Made by a program: the position numbers and the translations under genes
Shown: positions 12,676 through 23,996 of the stretch, piece by piece
How the letters are laid out: every line of letters begins with the position of its first letter
Numbering within the stretch: position 1 is the stretch's first letter
Notes under the pieces: model-generated
The model's input: only the letters and a program-made list of their open reading frames with translations
Databases searched by the model: none
Told to the model about the DNA's origin: nothing
Source of the DNA: Sclerotinia nivalis
Taxonomy: Eukaryota; Ascomycota; Leotiomycetes; Helotiales; Sclerotiniaceae
DNA: 64,000 nucleotides
NCBI GenBank assembly: GCA_029531795.1
Contig: JAPEIS010000012.1
Span: forward strand, 1,240,001-1,304,000
Direction: 5' to 3'

Positions 12676-12723
12676 AATGCAGTGAGAATGCAGTGAGAAT
12701 GCAGTGAGAATGCAGTGAGAATG
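12676..12723. repeat. Tandem repeat, unit AATGCAGTGAG x4
   Basis: Four perfect 11-nt units plus a partial fifth lie in non-coding AT-rich sequence. Confidence 0.92.
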
Positions 12724-14320
12724 GAGATGCTATATTATCTCCGTGGTTAAAGGAGATAGGAGATAGGAGGTTCATATTCAAATGTTACATTATGTACCCG
12801 TGTTATTCTCCCATGTGCTTTAGCAGATGCGTATCTATGGTATCATCCGGAAGATGGAATTAATGGAGTAGACCTAGCGACAGCCATATGGAGATGAAAA
12901 CTCTCTCAATATATATCTGAGGTGAGATACCTGCACGTGTGAAGAGATATCTCCAACCGAGAACGGGCACAGAATAATTTTTATCGATGTGAGCTTTATC
13001 CCACCAATTCATTGAATATAGAATATAGCATACAGAAATTTCCTCATCCTCATTTATAACTTCGTGATATTCCCATCTCAATGGAGTGAATGGGCAATCA
13101 ATGCGGTCTTTCAACCCATAGCTAGGCATCCATCCAAAGCAATACCCATTTCCTTCCCAAAAGCATCTAAAAATTGGATTCATATTTGTCCGTCCCGTTT
13201 ACAGATCAGATATCGGGATCTCAATAGTAAACAAGATATACGAATTATAGTCGACAATGAGCACCTAGGTAATTAGTAATCAGGAATCCGTGATTCTTTG
13301 AGATAATTTTCAAATCTTACATTGAATAACATATGTAGCTCATTTAATGAATACATTTTAGACATCGATATCGACTCACTGAATCGTTCTGATGAAAATT
13401 TATTTGAGATATTAAATCTATATTATTTAATAAATCGATGACCTTACAACTAAGACTTACAACCCATCTCCAAAATAAATTCAAACAATGAAATGAATTC
13501 TCACCAAATATTCAAGCGCCTATTCAATCTCCTTGAGATGGATAGACATGTCCCAAAAACTCACCATCTGCATCCGCATCCCATCAAAAACCGAACGCCA
13601 AAAACCCTCGAATCTAGAAACACCCCCACCCCAAGTCTAGATATGAAGATCACAGTTGAGATAAGTATAAACACTTCCTTTCTCGACGCAGCAACATTCC
13701 TTGCATCTCTTAACATTGAGGGAAATTATTAGGGATTTCGAGAAAGTAACTCTTATGTTGATAGTATATCAATATATTCCGGAGTTGGAGGTTGTTGATG
13801 GGTGTTCATTTCTCCATGCCCTGCCCGAAAGTGTGTGTGGCTAGAGTAGAGGCTTTTGAGGTAAATGAGTAATGAGTAGCGGAAGTGTTTAGTGTGTCTC
13901 TGTGAAATCAGTCACAGTGGTTGATGCAGAGATAGCAATTAGTAGCTGGGGAAGCTTGAGGGATTAGGGTAGTGTTGATGGCATTGCGCTCACGAGCAAT
14001 ATGCCGCAAAGTCAAAGCCTGACGTTCTCGTTTCATTCTATAGGAAGAATTGCTGTTAACAGGAAGTTTGACAGTACTAGGAATCTCTGATCCATTGCTA
14101 TATAAACATATATCCCAGCCCAAATGAATGATAATTATAGTACATTCAATACATTGGATATAATCCATCGCATAGGGAAATTGTCCAAAGGAAAAACCAC
14201 GCCCAGCCGGTTTTAGCCCAAACCATTATAATACAGCCCATATCAATTTCCCGTCCCTGTCGAAAACTTTGCCTTGAATCCGAACCCATATACCCAACCC
14301 AGATCATTGACCATATCTCG

Positions 14321-16104
14321 TTATTCATCTTCCATATCATCATCCTCTTTACCATTGATTGTTCCCTCTCCCTTAGATTTTACTTTCTTCCTCTCCATGC
14401 TCCTCAAACAACTGACGAAAAGATGTCTAGATGTCTTTCCTATGTTCTTCGCCCATATATCCAACGTTTCTGTTACCCACATCAACAATTTGCTGAAGAA
14501 GAACAAGCAGACAAATGACGCCGATACCACCACCGCAAACCCGACCCAGTAATCATACAGTGAATACTTGTTCTCAATATCGCTAAGTTGAGTAGAGAAA
14601 TAAGACGTCATAAGTGATACGGGAAGGAAAAGTACCGACAGTTTGGCGAGTAGGGTAGCCGAGCGATTTAGACGTGCCGTTGCTTGCGAGTCTTTTTGAG
14701 AATTGATGCTGAAATACTTGAAATGTGTTAGCTTCTTCAAGATTCAATTGGGCGATAGAGGAATGAGGGTCTTACAGTGTTACTAAGCGCATCTTTTTCG
14801 GCCAGAAATTCACCAGTTTCGCTCAGAATTAATAATTGCAAACGGTCGCCCAGTCTTTCAAATCTCTGACTTGCGGATGCCGCTAGTTTAACTCCACTTC
14901 TCCCATTTTGAGTTGTGAAAGAGCCATCGGGTGTGCCGGATTCCCATGTACTAAAGGGCTTGGGTACCAAAATCCTGGTTATGAGGTTATGGTAGCCTTT
15001 GTACAAATGCTGCATCTGACGAATTCTCTTGCTGAGGAAATGGAGATGAGGAATAATATTCATATCAGGACCTTTGTTGGACTTTCTTCTCATGTCTTCA
15101 AATATAGAGTTCTCTAACTGCTGCAAGCTTCTTCTGAAAAAAGCCACCGTTTTGTAGACAGCTCGCCAGTCATCGAATAGATAGTAAAAAAGGTTGCTTG
15201 CTCCTTCGATACCATTGTTCGGGTGAGCCGTGTTCAAGTCCAGAACTTGTCGGACAGTCTGCATGGATATTGGATCTGCTGTCTCATGTCCCGACTTAGA
15301 CAATTGGCTCAAAACACTCAGAGTGTTTCCACGCAGTGATTTCAGATCCTTCTTCGTCTTCGCGATTGGTATGGTATCTTCGTGTACAGCTATGACTGTA
15401 TTATCATCGCAAAGTATAAGCCATGACCAGAGCCTACACTGGGCTTTATCTGTGAATGGGTTCTGAATTATTGGATTATCGGTTTCCTTCATTGGTGGCG
15501 GATCGATCTCATGCATCCAGTTCGCGCCAACACACATGAAGCGTGCCCCGACATCGACGGATTGATAGTTGATCATTTGCTGAGCAATGGTGTAGTGGCT
15601 TGTAGTTCCTGGATGCGCAAGATGAGTTGCATGTGCTCTGGGCACATTCATACTCGCTCTGCCTGTTTCGATATCATCTCTTTCGAACAGTCTCTCCTTG
15701 TAACTAACTCGATGATCCTTGTGGCTCGAGTTATTGATTGGTGGCAGAGTTTTAATGATAGCCAAAAGCCTCGGGGAGAAGCCATATCGACGTGCAAGAA
15801 CATCGATTGTATCAGTCTGTCGGTTCGGCCCCCAGATATTGCTATCGCATATTAGCAAACACTCTTCAAAATTTGACATCACCACTTACATCCACCGCAC
15901 CGGAGGGCGTTCGCGGTTGGCTGGCGTGGAAGGTTTATCTAGTAGGCTTTCCACTTGATCTGCGTTTAAATTAAAGGCTATCTGAGCCTCAAGTTTACCG
16001 AACTCGACAACAAAGTTGCGACTCTTTTCGTTTCCCGCTCGATCGAGGCTGGCTTCATATGTAGCCTGGTCATCGAAGTCCGCAAAGATTCCGTCCTTTT
16101 CCAT
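14321..16104 (-). CDS. CorA-like Mg2+ transporter family membrane protein, no GMN motif
   Basis: Three exons on the minus strand (16104-15890, 15841-14776, 14716-14321) encode 558 residues. The introns are 48 and 59 nt with GTAAG donors; the second has a GCTAAC branch. The first splice rebuilds VRWINIWGPNRQ, a stretch typical of the fungal CorA-like family. A long soluble N-terminal part ends in a helical region, followed by two membrane segments near residues 449-469 and 484-506 and a short acidic, lysine-rich tail. The architecture (large N-domain plus two C-terminal TM helices) is that of CorA/ZntB transporters. The segment after TM1 reads SYFSTQ, and the Gly-Met-Asn selectivity motif of true Mg2+ channels is absent. 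Ion transport is therefore an inference from fold only. Confidence 0.82.
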
Positions 16105-16686
16105 GATGTATAAGCTTCACACGCATGATATGCGCAAAAATGAAGATTGAAATCATGTCGGGCAACCTCAAGAGCTTATATGTATAGGCTGTGCTGTGTT
16201 GTGCTGTGCTGCGCTTCGTATGATGCCGGTGGGCGGCGCACAAGGCTGATTTTGGAGCTGTGAAACAAGAGGGGTACCTGGTTCGTGGTGGTATTCTAAT
16301 GTTTTCTGGTAGAATGACTGGTTGTCGTTTAGCAATAAATTTTGGTCTTCTCGCCCCTGTTGGCGCTTATCTATTATCAGCTTCAGCATTTTTGATTCTC
16401 AACCAGTCACGCGAGAGCATCAGCAGGGGTAACGTTCACCATAACACACCTTTTTTATTGGTGTTTCTCTTCAAAGATTACTCTTCAATCTAAACTTTAT
16501 TATAGGTTACCAAGAGAGTGGTTCGGGGAAGCGCAAACGCTTTTGTTGAAGTTTGTGGTGTCAGTGTACCACTAATATGGTGCAACGTTCTTCTCGGCGC
16601 CAAGTATCTATCAATAATAGCTACGTTGAACTGACTTACTATGCGCTCTAACTTTATGCTTCGTATACGTACCTTAAGACACCAAA
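16105..16686. other. Divergent promoter region, CorA-like gene and GNAT gene
   Basis: The two genes point away from each other, so this gap of about 580 bp carries both promoters. A TGTGCTG-type microsatellite lies near 16190-16212. I see no RNA gene. Confidence 0.6.
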
Positions 16687-17265
16687 ATGACTTTCAAAAT
16701 CATACACATATCTAGTGAAGAACTTGTGCGCTCTTATGTCGGGAAGTACAAGGATTTTAGGCTTCTATCACTGCAAGTCGCACCGGAAGCTTTTGCTTCC
16801 AATTACTCCAGAGAAGCCGCATTTTCACATGAAGTATGGTACGAACGTCTTGCAAATCCACACGCAGCAACCTTTTTTGCGCTTCAAGATTCTAAGATCG
16901 TCGGTACTATTTCAATCCTCGGCCCATTACTTTATGGTCCAGAAGAAATGACGGCCCTTGGAAATCCATGGCAAGCGATTGGTAATGAGACACCCAATAG
17001 ACAAACAACGGGCCATTATCGAATCAATGGTGTGTTTACTCTACCAGAGGTTCGTGGACGAGGAGTTGGGAAGACGCTTATTGAAACAGCCTTAAGATAT
17101 GCAGGAGGTGAAGCAGCCTTACAGGGCATGACATTTGTGTGCAGTATTGTGGTTGAGTCTGATAATGCTGGAGCTCGGAGATTATATGAGAAGTGTGGTT
17201 TTGTGGTCGTAAAAGAGGTGCCCAATGGAGATGCGACAGTCATTCTCATGAAAGTGCCGGGCTAG
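16687..17265 (+). CDS. GNAT family N-acetyltransferase
   Basis: A single exon encodes 192 residues, the normal size for a stand-alone GNAT enzyme. The acetyl-CoA binding motif RGRGVGKTLIETAL (residues 123-136, pattern R/Q-x-x-G-x-G/A) follows the beta strand YRINGVFTLP, and the late strand plus helix reads VESDNAGARRLYEKCGF, the classical motif B arrangement. The enzyme transfers an acetyl group from acetyl-CoA to an amine, but the substrate cannot be told from sequence. No targeting signal is visible, so it is probably cytosolic. The start ATG follows AGACACCAAA and is the first in frame. Confidence 0.88.
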   Translation: MTFKIIHISSEELVRSYVGKYKDFRLLSLQVAPEAFASNYSREAAFSHEVWYERLANPHAATFFALQDSKIVGTISILGPLLYGPEEMTALGNPWQAIGNETPNRQTTGHYRINGVFTLPEVRGRGVGKTLIETALRYAGGEAALQGMTFVCSIVVESDNAGARRLYEKCGFVVVKEVPNGDATVILMKVPG

Positions 17266-18266
17266 AGTACACAAATTGAACATTCGGCGTGCACTCTTAC
17301 CTCTTTAAATACAAATGTCTTCAAGTAGCTAATCAGCATTGAATATAATAACGGACCAGTACCATGTCCCGTGTGCCGACTTTTTGGGTGTGACGAAGTG
17401 GAAGTCTTGAGACTTCGAAATTGGTAGTAGCGGAGCTATGGATTATAGAAGTGTGATGTGAATCGAGATGGTCTGCCGAATTCTCCAGCGAACTTGTCCA
17501 AAGGAATCCGCAGATACTAGTGTGCTGCACACAAGCAAGATAAACCTAGCATCGCGACCGAGCATCACTACGGTCTCGAGAATATGTAGAAGCAAAATAC
17601 AAAAACACCACAAACTGCAGCCGATGCAAAGAGATTTACCTACCTACGTAGATAAATCCACTTTGTCCCAAATAGAGCGACTGAATGGTGCACCATGAAA
17701 ACGAACGTCAATACTTGCGTCGATGCTTCTGATACCACAAAGTCTCGAAAAGTTTACTCGATAGAGCTGCAATGTGCAGGTGGTGCTTTCCAATCAAGTA
17801 TTTTAGTATGTGCATTCAGGGTCTGGTCCAAGAATACGGCTAGAAATGATAAGTGGATTTGATATCTTGAGTGAGAGTGAATATCCGAAACAAGGTGAAT
17901 ATCCTAAACAAGGTGAATGTTCCAAATCAGATGAATATTTTGAATAAAATAAATATATTAAACAAAGTGAATATTCTAAACAAGATAAATATTTCAAATA
18001 AGATAAATGTTCAAAATATTCAAAACAAGGTGAATGTTCAAACACAGAGTGAATATCCAAAATAGATTCAATACAGAAAAATAATTCAATTCATCAAATA
18101 TTATTATATTCTAGTGTACAGAAGATGAGGTATCATATTTCCTGGGGAATCAAATCCACACATCCCCCAACGCCTAAAACCAAAAGCAGAGATCCGCCAT
18201 ACTATATCGCTAAAATCATTTTTCATAACCCATTATGCATATGCCAACCGTCATCTACCCGATAAT
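17266..18266. other. Intergenic between GNAT and HSP78 3' ends
   Basis: The two genes converge here. The main feature is a degenerate 18-nt minisatellite at 17877-18060. Its repeats keep frames open on both strands, giving low-complexity ORFs that are not genes. Confidence 0.55.
17877..18060. repeat. Degenerate 18-nt minisatellite
   Basis: Eight or more imperfect units of the form GTGAATATCCTAAACAAG follow each other, with one irregular 27-nt unit at 18003-18029. The 18-nt period keeps one frame open and generates asparagine- and lysine-rich translations. Confidence 0.88.
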
Positions 18267-20949
18267 TTACACTTCCACACCCCCCTCGCTCTCGACATCT
18301 AAGCCATTGCCTTCAGCATTAATCTTCACCACCGCCGTTTCGCCAGTCTTCAATTCTCCCCTGATGATTTTATCAGCCAATCCATTACTGATCTCCTTGG
18401 AAATGAGTCTGTTCAGCGGCCGCGCTCCAAATTTCGGATCATATCCTCTGTCGGCAAGCCATTGGCGAACCTCTTGATCTACTTCAAGTATTATTCGTCG
18501 ATCGTCTAGTCTCTTCTGAAGTTCTCGGAGTCGGATATCGACGATATCTCGGAGAGCTTCGTTAGAAAGGCGTTTGAATATTATGAATTCGTCAATACGG
18601 TTGAGAAACTCAGGTGCATCTGTTATTAGTGTTAGTGATACGTGGAAGAGAGTGGTGGCACTGGGGACTAAGTGAACTTACAATTGTGCTGAACAACATC
18701 CATTACGGCGTTGCGGACAGAAGGTGCAATATCACCATTTGGCTCCTCTTTGTAGGGATGCAGGGGGTTGAGTCCAACGAGGATATCTGCGCCAAGATTG
18801 GATGTAAAAACAATCAAAGTGTTGCGGAAATCGACTTTGTGGCCTTGACTGTCTGTTAAGAAACCTTCATCTAATACTTGCAAAAGCAAAGCAGAGATAT
18901 CTCTATGTGCTTTCTCAAATTCGTCGAACAGGAGAACTGCATAGGGCTTTCTTCTGACGGCTTCAGTGAGTTGCCCGGCATCATCGTATCCAACATATCC
19001 AGCAGGACTACCTATCAACCGAGAAATCGTGTGCTTTTCTTGGAATTCGCTCATGTCGAACCGAACAACAGCTGATTCGGTTGAGAACAAAAAGTTTGCC
19101 ATCTTCTTGCAAAGTTCAGTCTTTCCCACACCCGTTGGACCGAGAAAGAAAAACGATGCAAGGGGTCTGTTCTCGCCGTTTAAGCCTGCTCGTTGCATTC
19201 GAACCGCGTTTGCGACCGATCTAAGGGCCTCATCTTGACCACGAACAGATTCTCGCAAAGTATCTTCCATATGAATAAGCTTTTCAGCATGCCCAGAAGT
19301 TAATTTCGTGACAGGAATGCCGGTGACACGTGATACAACAGCTGCAATATCGTCAGCTGTTACAGCATCATGGATCAAAGAGCCTTCGGAAGAAACGCCT
19401 TTCTCTCCATCTTTCGGTAATTTTGCTTCCAATGATGGAATTATAGAATAACGCAGCTCTCCTGCACGACCAAAATTATTTTCACGCTGTGCTTGATCCA
19501 GTTCAACACGAGCTTTCTCGAGATCCTCCTTTGTCTTTTTGATGGCATCAATTTCGGACCTTTCTGCCTCCCACTTTTCTGTTAATACTTTTGCTTCTTC
19601 TTGACATTCTTCGAGATCATTTTCGAGCTTTTCACGCCGTTCCTTACTAGCGATATCTGTTTCCTTTCTTAAACTCTCAAGCTCGATTTGAAGCGTCATG
19701 ATCTTTTGGTCGAGCTGCATAATATCGTCCGGTTTGCTTTCTTGCTGTAACCTCAGGCCACTTGCAGCTTCATCCATGAGGTCTATTGCCTTGTCGGGCA
19801 AGAAGCGATCGGTGATGTATCGATTGCTAAAGGTAGCGGCAGCAACAAGGGCTCCGTCTGTAATGCGAACTCCATGGTGCACCTCATACTTTTCCTTAAT
19901 ACCTCTCAAGATACTAATTGTGTCTTGAATCGTGGGCTCGTTGACTTGGATAGGCTGAAAGCGTCTTGCCAGGGCGACATCTTTCTCAATTTGCCGATAT
20001 TCATTGAGCGTGGTTGCTCCGCAACATTGCAGTTCTCCTCGAGATAGTGCAGGCTTCAAAAGATTGCTTGCGTCAATACTTCCTTCAGCCTTTCCCAATC
20101 CCAGCAAAGTGTGTAGTTCATCTACGAATAGAATCACGCCACCATGAGCTTCTTGAACCTAAGGAGTGTTAGAACAAATTAAGACAACTACAAAATTTCA
20201 AGCAAAAGATGGTAGCTCTTGAAGCAGGTATAATATTAGTTCGGAAGGTGTAGCCTTGTAAGTAGATCTAACTATGAAGCCTACATCGCTAGTTTGTATG
20301 TGTCTCAAGTGTACCACTTGGTTGTGCGTGCTTGAGAACAAACATATCAAGGCATATCCACCGACAAGATACTACCGCAATAAAAATGAATACCCACCTC
20401 TTTCAAAACCGACTTCAATCTTTCCTCAAAGTCACCACGGAACTTTGCTCCAGCAATAAGTTGTCCAAGATCCAACGATATCACTCTTTTGTTTTTCACA
20501 CTCTCTGGCACATCGCCTCTGACTATTCGTTGTGCTAGACCCTCCAATATAGCCGTCTTTCCCGTTCCTGCACTTCCGATCAACACCGGATTATTCTTCG
20601 TTCGCCGCGATAGTACTTGAATAGTCCTATTAATTTCCCCATCTCTGCCAATGACTGGATCTAATTTTCCCTCCTTTGCTCGCGCAGTCAAATCGACACC
20701 ATATTGTTCAAGGGCGGACTTTTGTTCTCCACCACTCATATCCATGCGATGTGTACCACCTGGAGGATGTGGACGTCCATTTGCGTATGTGCGAAGCGCA
20801 GTAAGAGGTGCAAGAGTTCTGTAATTAAATGCATAACTGCTGCGTGAAGCTAAATTAGTCAATGGTCGTCCAGCTCGAACTTGTAGAGGAGCTCCTCTTA
20901 AAAGACGAGAGGAGCTCTCAATTTGTCGCAATACTTTCATATTCCTCAT
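18267..20949 (-). CDS. HSP78: Mitochondrial Hsp100/ClpB disaggregase Hsp78
   Basis: Minus-strand exons 20949-20398, 20158-18682 and 18619-18267 encode 793 residues, close to yeast Hsp78 (811). The first about 55 residues are Arg/Ser/Ala-rich without acids, as in a matrix-targeting presequence. As in Hsp78, the ClpB N-domain is missing and NBD1 follows directly ([22 protein letters not shown]). Walker A1 is GSAGTGKT (about 125-132) and Walker B1 VILFVDE. A coiled-coil M domain spans about residues 324-421. Walker A2 is GPTGVGKT (about 524-531) and Walker B2 [10 protein letters not shown]. The AAA+ hexamer dissolves aggregated proteins in the mitochondrial matrix with mtHsp70. Splicing at the 62-nt intron rebuilds [10 protein letters not shown], a sensor-region hallmark. 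The promoter shares a 545-bp gap with eEF1B beta. Confidence 0.96.
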
Positions 20950-21494
20950 TAATCTTATCGTGAATGTGAGCTTCGTAAGGGGAAAAGAGAGAAAAGAAAA
21001 AGGTAAAAAAAGGAATTGTAATGAACATATCTTGAGTGAAGGGTTTTAAGGAAACATATATATATATATATATGAATATGGGAAGGAACTCTATCTAGAA
21101 TAATCTCGAGCATTCTGAAGCTTTCAGGTTCCCGAGGTTTTCCCCATTAGCCATCTTTCTCAATTTACCTTAGCTTAGGTAAGCAGTTCCAAGTTATGCC
21201 TTATAATCTAGCGGCAATCATTGGGCGTCTGAGATCAGGCCCGCCCCGCCACTACCTATCCAATTTAATTTCACTTTAAGCGATTGTAGACAACACCTAA
21301 GCCAATCAAATTTTCACACTCTGGAAAATGGAAAGCAACCATTTCTGAAGTTCCATTCCCAAAATTTGACTCACCCCACCACTCCTCATCACAATCAACA
21401 TCACCAATTTTTGTTTGTTTTCCTCCTTTCTTAAAAGAGGAAAAATTTCTTCACTTTTAAATATCAAGAAAAAAGACATCTTATATCTTTCAAA
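20950..21494. promoter_or_regulatory. Divergent promoter, HSP78 and eEF1B beta
   Basis: This gap drives HSP78 leftward and eEF1B beta rightward. It has an (AT)n run at about 21057-21074 and an AGGGG stress-response-type element near 20978. CT-rich leader sequence precedes the eEF1B start at about 21410-21490. Confidence 0.6.
21097..21131. promoter_or_regulatory. Possible heat-shock element cluster
   Basis: GAA and TTC trinucleotides are clustered (TAGAA, ATTCTGAAG, TTTC, GGTTC) about 150-180 bp upstream of the HSP78 start. The spacing departs from the canonical nGAAnnTTCn array, so binding by Hsf1 is a guess based on the neighbouring heat-shock gene. Confidence 0.3.
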
Positions 21495-22640
21495 ATGGGT
21501 TTCACAGACTTCCTCAATGATGCTGGTCTTACCAGTAAGCTTCTTCCCCCGCCATGATAGATAGACATAGTCTCTATCAAAGAAATTTGGAAATTTGGAA
21601 ACCGCAGAAATTGACATTACTTAGTGCTCAACAGTTGGTTGGAGACTCGTTCATACATCGTTGGGTATGTGTTTATATTTGTTCCGGATTTTTATCCATT
21701 TTTATTCCTGTCTGCGAGACACCATCTGCGATGTGTCTATTTGCGCATTAGTACCCCTCCTCGAACAATTCCCAATATGATGAGCAACATTGGTCCGTGT
21801 TACTGAGCGGCCTCAAGAACCGCGTTATGGCGATATACCAAGCACCTTGTGCATCTCTGATTTCTCTATTTTCACTACAATCAATTGTTTTTCACATGAT
21901 AGGAACATAATTAACCAAAAATCATAGATACTCCCCAAGTCAAGCTGATGTCGCCGTCTTCAAGGCTCAGCCATCCGCCCCAGATGCCGCAAAATTCCCT
22001 CACGCTGCTAGATGGTACAAGCACATCAACACCTGGACCGAGGAATTTGCTACCCTTCCGGGTGATGCTTCCCAGGAATATACTACATACGGCCCAGAGA
22101 AGACTGAGGCTACCTTGAACCCAGCAAAGGCCCCAGCTGCCGAGGAAGAGGATGATGATGAGGTCGATCTTTTCGGAAGTGATGACGAGGAAGAAGATGC
22201 GGAGGCTATCAGAATCAGAGATGAGCGTTTGGCCGAGTACAAGAAGAAGAAGGAGGGCAAAACCAAGCCTGCTGCCAAGTCTGTTGTCACTATGGATGTC
22301 AAGCCATGGGGTGAGTCTGAAATTCAACTTAGGTGGTGTAAGCAATACTGACTGATCTACAGACGATGAGACCGACATGAAGGCATTGGAGGCTGCCGTT
22401 CGTAGTGTTGAGAAGGACGGCCTCGTTTGGGGCGCTTCCAAACTTGTGGCTGTTGGTTTCGGTATCAAGAAGTTGCAGATCAACTTGGTCATTGAGGACG
22501 ACAAGGTTGGTCTTGATGACTTGCAAGAGGAGCTTGCAGAGTTCGATGATTACGTCCAATCTACCGATATTGTAAGTTGCCCTCTCTTGACTCTATTGAT
22601 AATGGCTAATAAAAATAAGGCTGCCATGCAAAAGCTATAA
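21495..22640 (+). CDS. EFB1: Translation elongation factor eEF1B beta (nucleotide exchange subunit)
   Basis: Five exons (21495-21534, 21625-21664, 21928-22310, 22363-22571, 22620-22640) encode 230 residues. The protein recharges eEF1A by exchanging GDP for GTP during translation elongation in the cytosol. It begins [18 protein letters not shown] and has the GST-C-like N-terminal segment [18 protein letters not shown], an acidic linker ([19 protein letters not shown]), a lysine-rich patch and the C-terminal exchange domain ([18 protein letters not shown] to AAMQKL). All phases close exactly. Introns are 90, 263, 52 and 48 nt. The unusually long second intron carries a U18 snoRNA, matching the host-gene relation known for yeast EFB1 and snR18. 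Confidence 0.97.
21772..21865 (+). ncRNA. snR18: C/D-box snoRNA U18 (snR18) inside eEF1B beta intron 2
   Basis: Within the 263-nt intron there is a C box ATGATGA (21777-21783), a D' box CTGA (21803-21806) and a D box CTGA (21857-21860). Upstream of D' lies TTGGTCCGTGTT (21790-21801), a 12-nt complement to the conserved 25S/28S rRNA segment AACACGGACCAA. By the D+5 rule it points to the A in AAACACGG, the yeast Am649 site guided by U18. Yeast SNR18 also sits in the EFB1 intron (from memory). A terminal stem is not obvious, so the ends are approximate. Confidence 0.9.
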
Positions 22641-23048
22641 AGCGTCATTGCGACTAGGTTTTACTTTCGATTCGCGCTCCGTCCCTGTCCCTGAAATGAT
22701 TTCACGCTGTCTACGGAGGTTTTGACTATGACCAGTCAATAGATTATTATGAGAAAAAATAAGTTTTATGAAATGATGATAATCATGGACTGGGATAGAA
22801 TTGAATTACAAAAATCATAACAAGTACATAAATTTTATATGCAGATTATTCTTGTGATTCATGAATGTGCTAAATTCATTGTTTTATGTGATATTTCGAT
22901 AAGTTTCTTGGTAAAAGATAACCCCGATTGCCCACTACTAGTTCTATCGCGCTTACTATCCCTAAGGAGCCGCACCTTATTAACGAGGGACAAGCTGGGA
23001 CCTTGGACAACCCACGACCATTAACAAAAAACACTGCATTCTCCAAAA
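22641..23048. other. Intergenic, eEF1B beta 3' end to EMC5
   Basis: This is a short 3' UTR plus the EMC5 promoter in about 400 bp. Nothing else is seen. Confidence 0.5.
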
Positions 23049-23549
23049 ATGACTTGGATATCCAAATCAATTACGGGCCTTGGCCTGCTGTTTCTCACAC
23101 ATGCGTATGTATGCCGAAATTCAAATGATGTTGCAATGACTGACAAATTTTACTCCTTCAGTTGTTATTCTGCCCACGAACACTCAGCCCTGCAATCTAC
23201 AGGAACTGCCCATCTATCCTCCATCTCCTCTCACGCTGCGACCACTGTTTCTCTACCAATCGACATATCTATTGAAACCATAGTATCAGTTTTCATTATT
23301 TGCCTTGGCTTGGTATTAGGCACACCTGAATTACGACCTATACAATGGCGCGTCTGGGCAGGTAAAATTGAGCGGGAGGGAGCGAAAGGTTTCATGAATG
23401 CCGATGGCGAGGTGGATAAAGATTTTGTTGGAAACCCTTTCAAAGTTCTTGAGAGTCGACCAGGCTTTATAGACATTAGGAGGCAAAGATATGAATTTGC
23501 GGCGTGGGTCAGAGAAGGAGGGGAACAAACACCAGCACAGGAGTTATAG
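23049..23549 (+). CDS. EMC5: ER membrane protein complex subunit 5 (EMC5 / MMgT-like)
   Basis: Exons 23049-23104 and 23162-23549 encode 147 residues across a 57-nt intron. The intron length is a multiple of three and has no stop, so the unspliced frame is open too. Splicing restores LTHACYSAHEHSAL, the conserved join after the first membrane helix. TM1 is about residues 5-20 and TM2 is the stretch after SLPIDISIET (FIICLGLVLG). The conserved cytosolic part reads PIQWRVWAGKIEREG and RPGFIDIRRQRYEFAAWVREG. EMC5 is a core subunit of the EMC insertase, which places tail-anchored and multipass proteins in the ER membrane. The older name is membrane magnesium transporter. Confidence 0.93.
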   Translation: MTWISKSITGLGLLFLTHAYVCRNSNDVAMTDKFYSFSCYSAHEHSALQSTGTAHLSSISSHAATTVSLPIDISIETIVSVFIICLGLVLGTPELRPIQWRVWAGKIEREGAKGFMNADGEVDKDFVGNPFKVLESRPGFIDIRRQRYEFAAWVREGGEQTPAQEL

Positions 23550-23996
23550 ATGCGAGGAATATGGTCAGAATACTGTATGGTGTTGTTGCTGTGGACGTTG
23601 TGGATTGCATGATCTTGGTCGGGGGCCATGTTGCACATAGTTGAAGGGTATGTGTTTTTGAGTTGCGAATAAATATCACGAAGTGGCCCAAAAGTCCATG
23701 TGTCATGCCATTCAAGCAAAACATTCCGAATTTTCTATTACTCAACATCTTTATCGCTTTTGTCTAGTTCAATCTTCTTTGGTTAGCTGTTTGTGCTGCC
23801 TAAGGTACGTTAAGTAGAGCTGTACAAATGAGGGAGGAACACTTTTCGCTTGGCAAATCAATTCTGAAATGCTCACCTTTCATTTTTTAATTCTTATCTT
23901 CACTTGTTTCGAGAATTATTCACCATCTCGATTATATCCTCCTATCCCTCCCCTTCATTTTGCTATAGCCCCCGAAATTGTAGGAGAAGAATCAAT
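23550..23996. other. Intergenic, EMC5 3' end to MSH5
   Basis: This is about 450 bp with the EMC5 3' UTR and the MSH5 promoter. No other element is recognised. Confidence 0.5.

Larger units (their letters stand above)
8873..14320. other. Gene-poor, AT-rich stretch of about 5.4 kb
   Basis: No protein family could be recognised on either strand. The stretch holds a perfect 37-bp tandem duplication (9171-9244), an 8-nt array (9539-9570), an 11-nt array (12676-12723), two distant copies of a 14-mer (10216 and 10701) and one ORF with protein-like composition (12860-13183, minus) that I do not call as a gene. Confidence 0.5.

Noticed and set aside
17803..18065. Overlapping ORFs rich in Asn/Lys (plus) and Tyr/Ser/Leu (minus)
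   Set aside because: Both are by-products of the 18-nt minisatellite, whose period keeps frames open.
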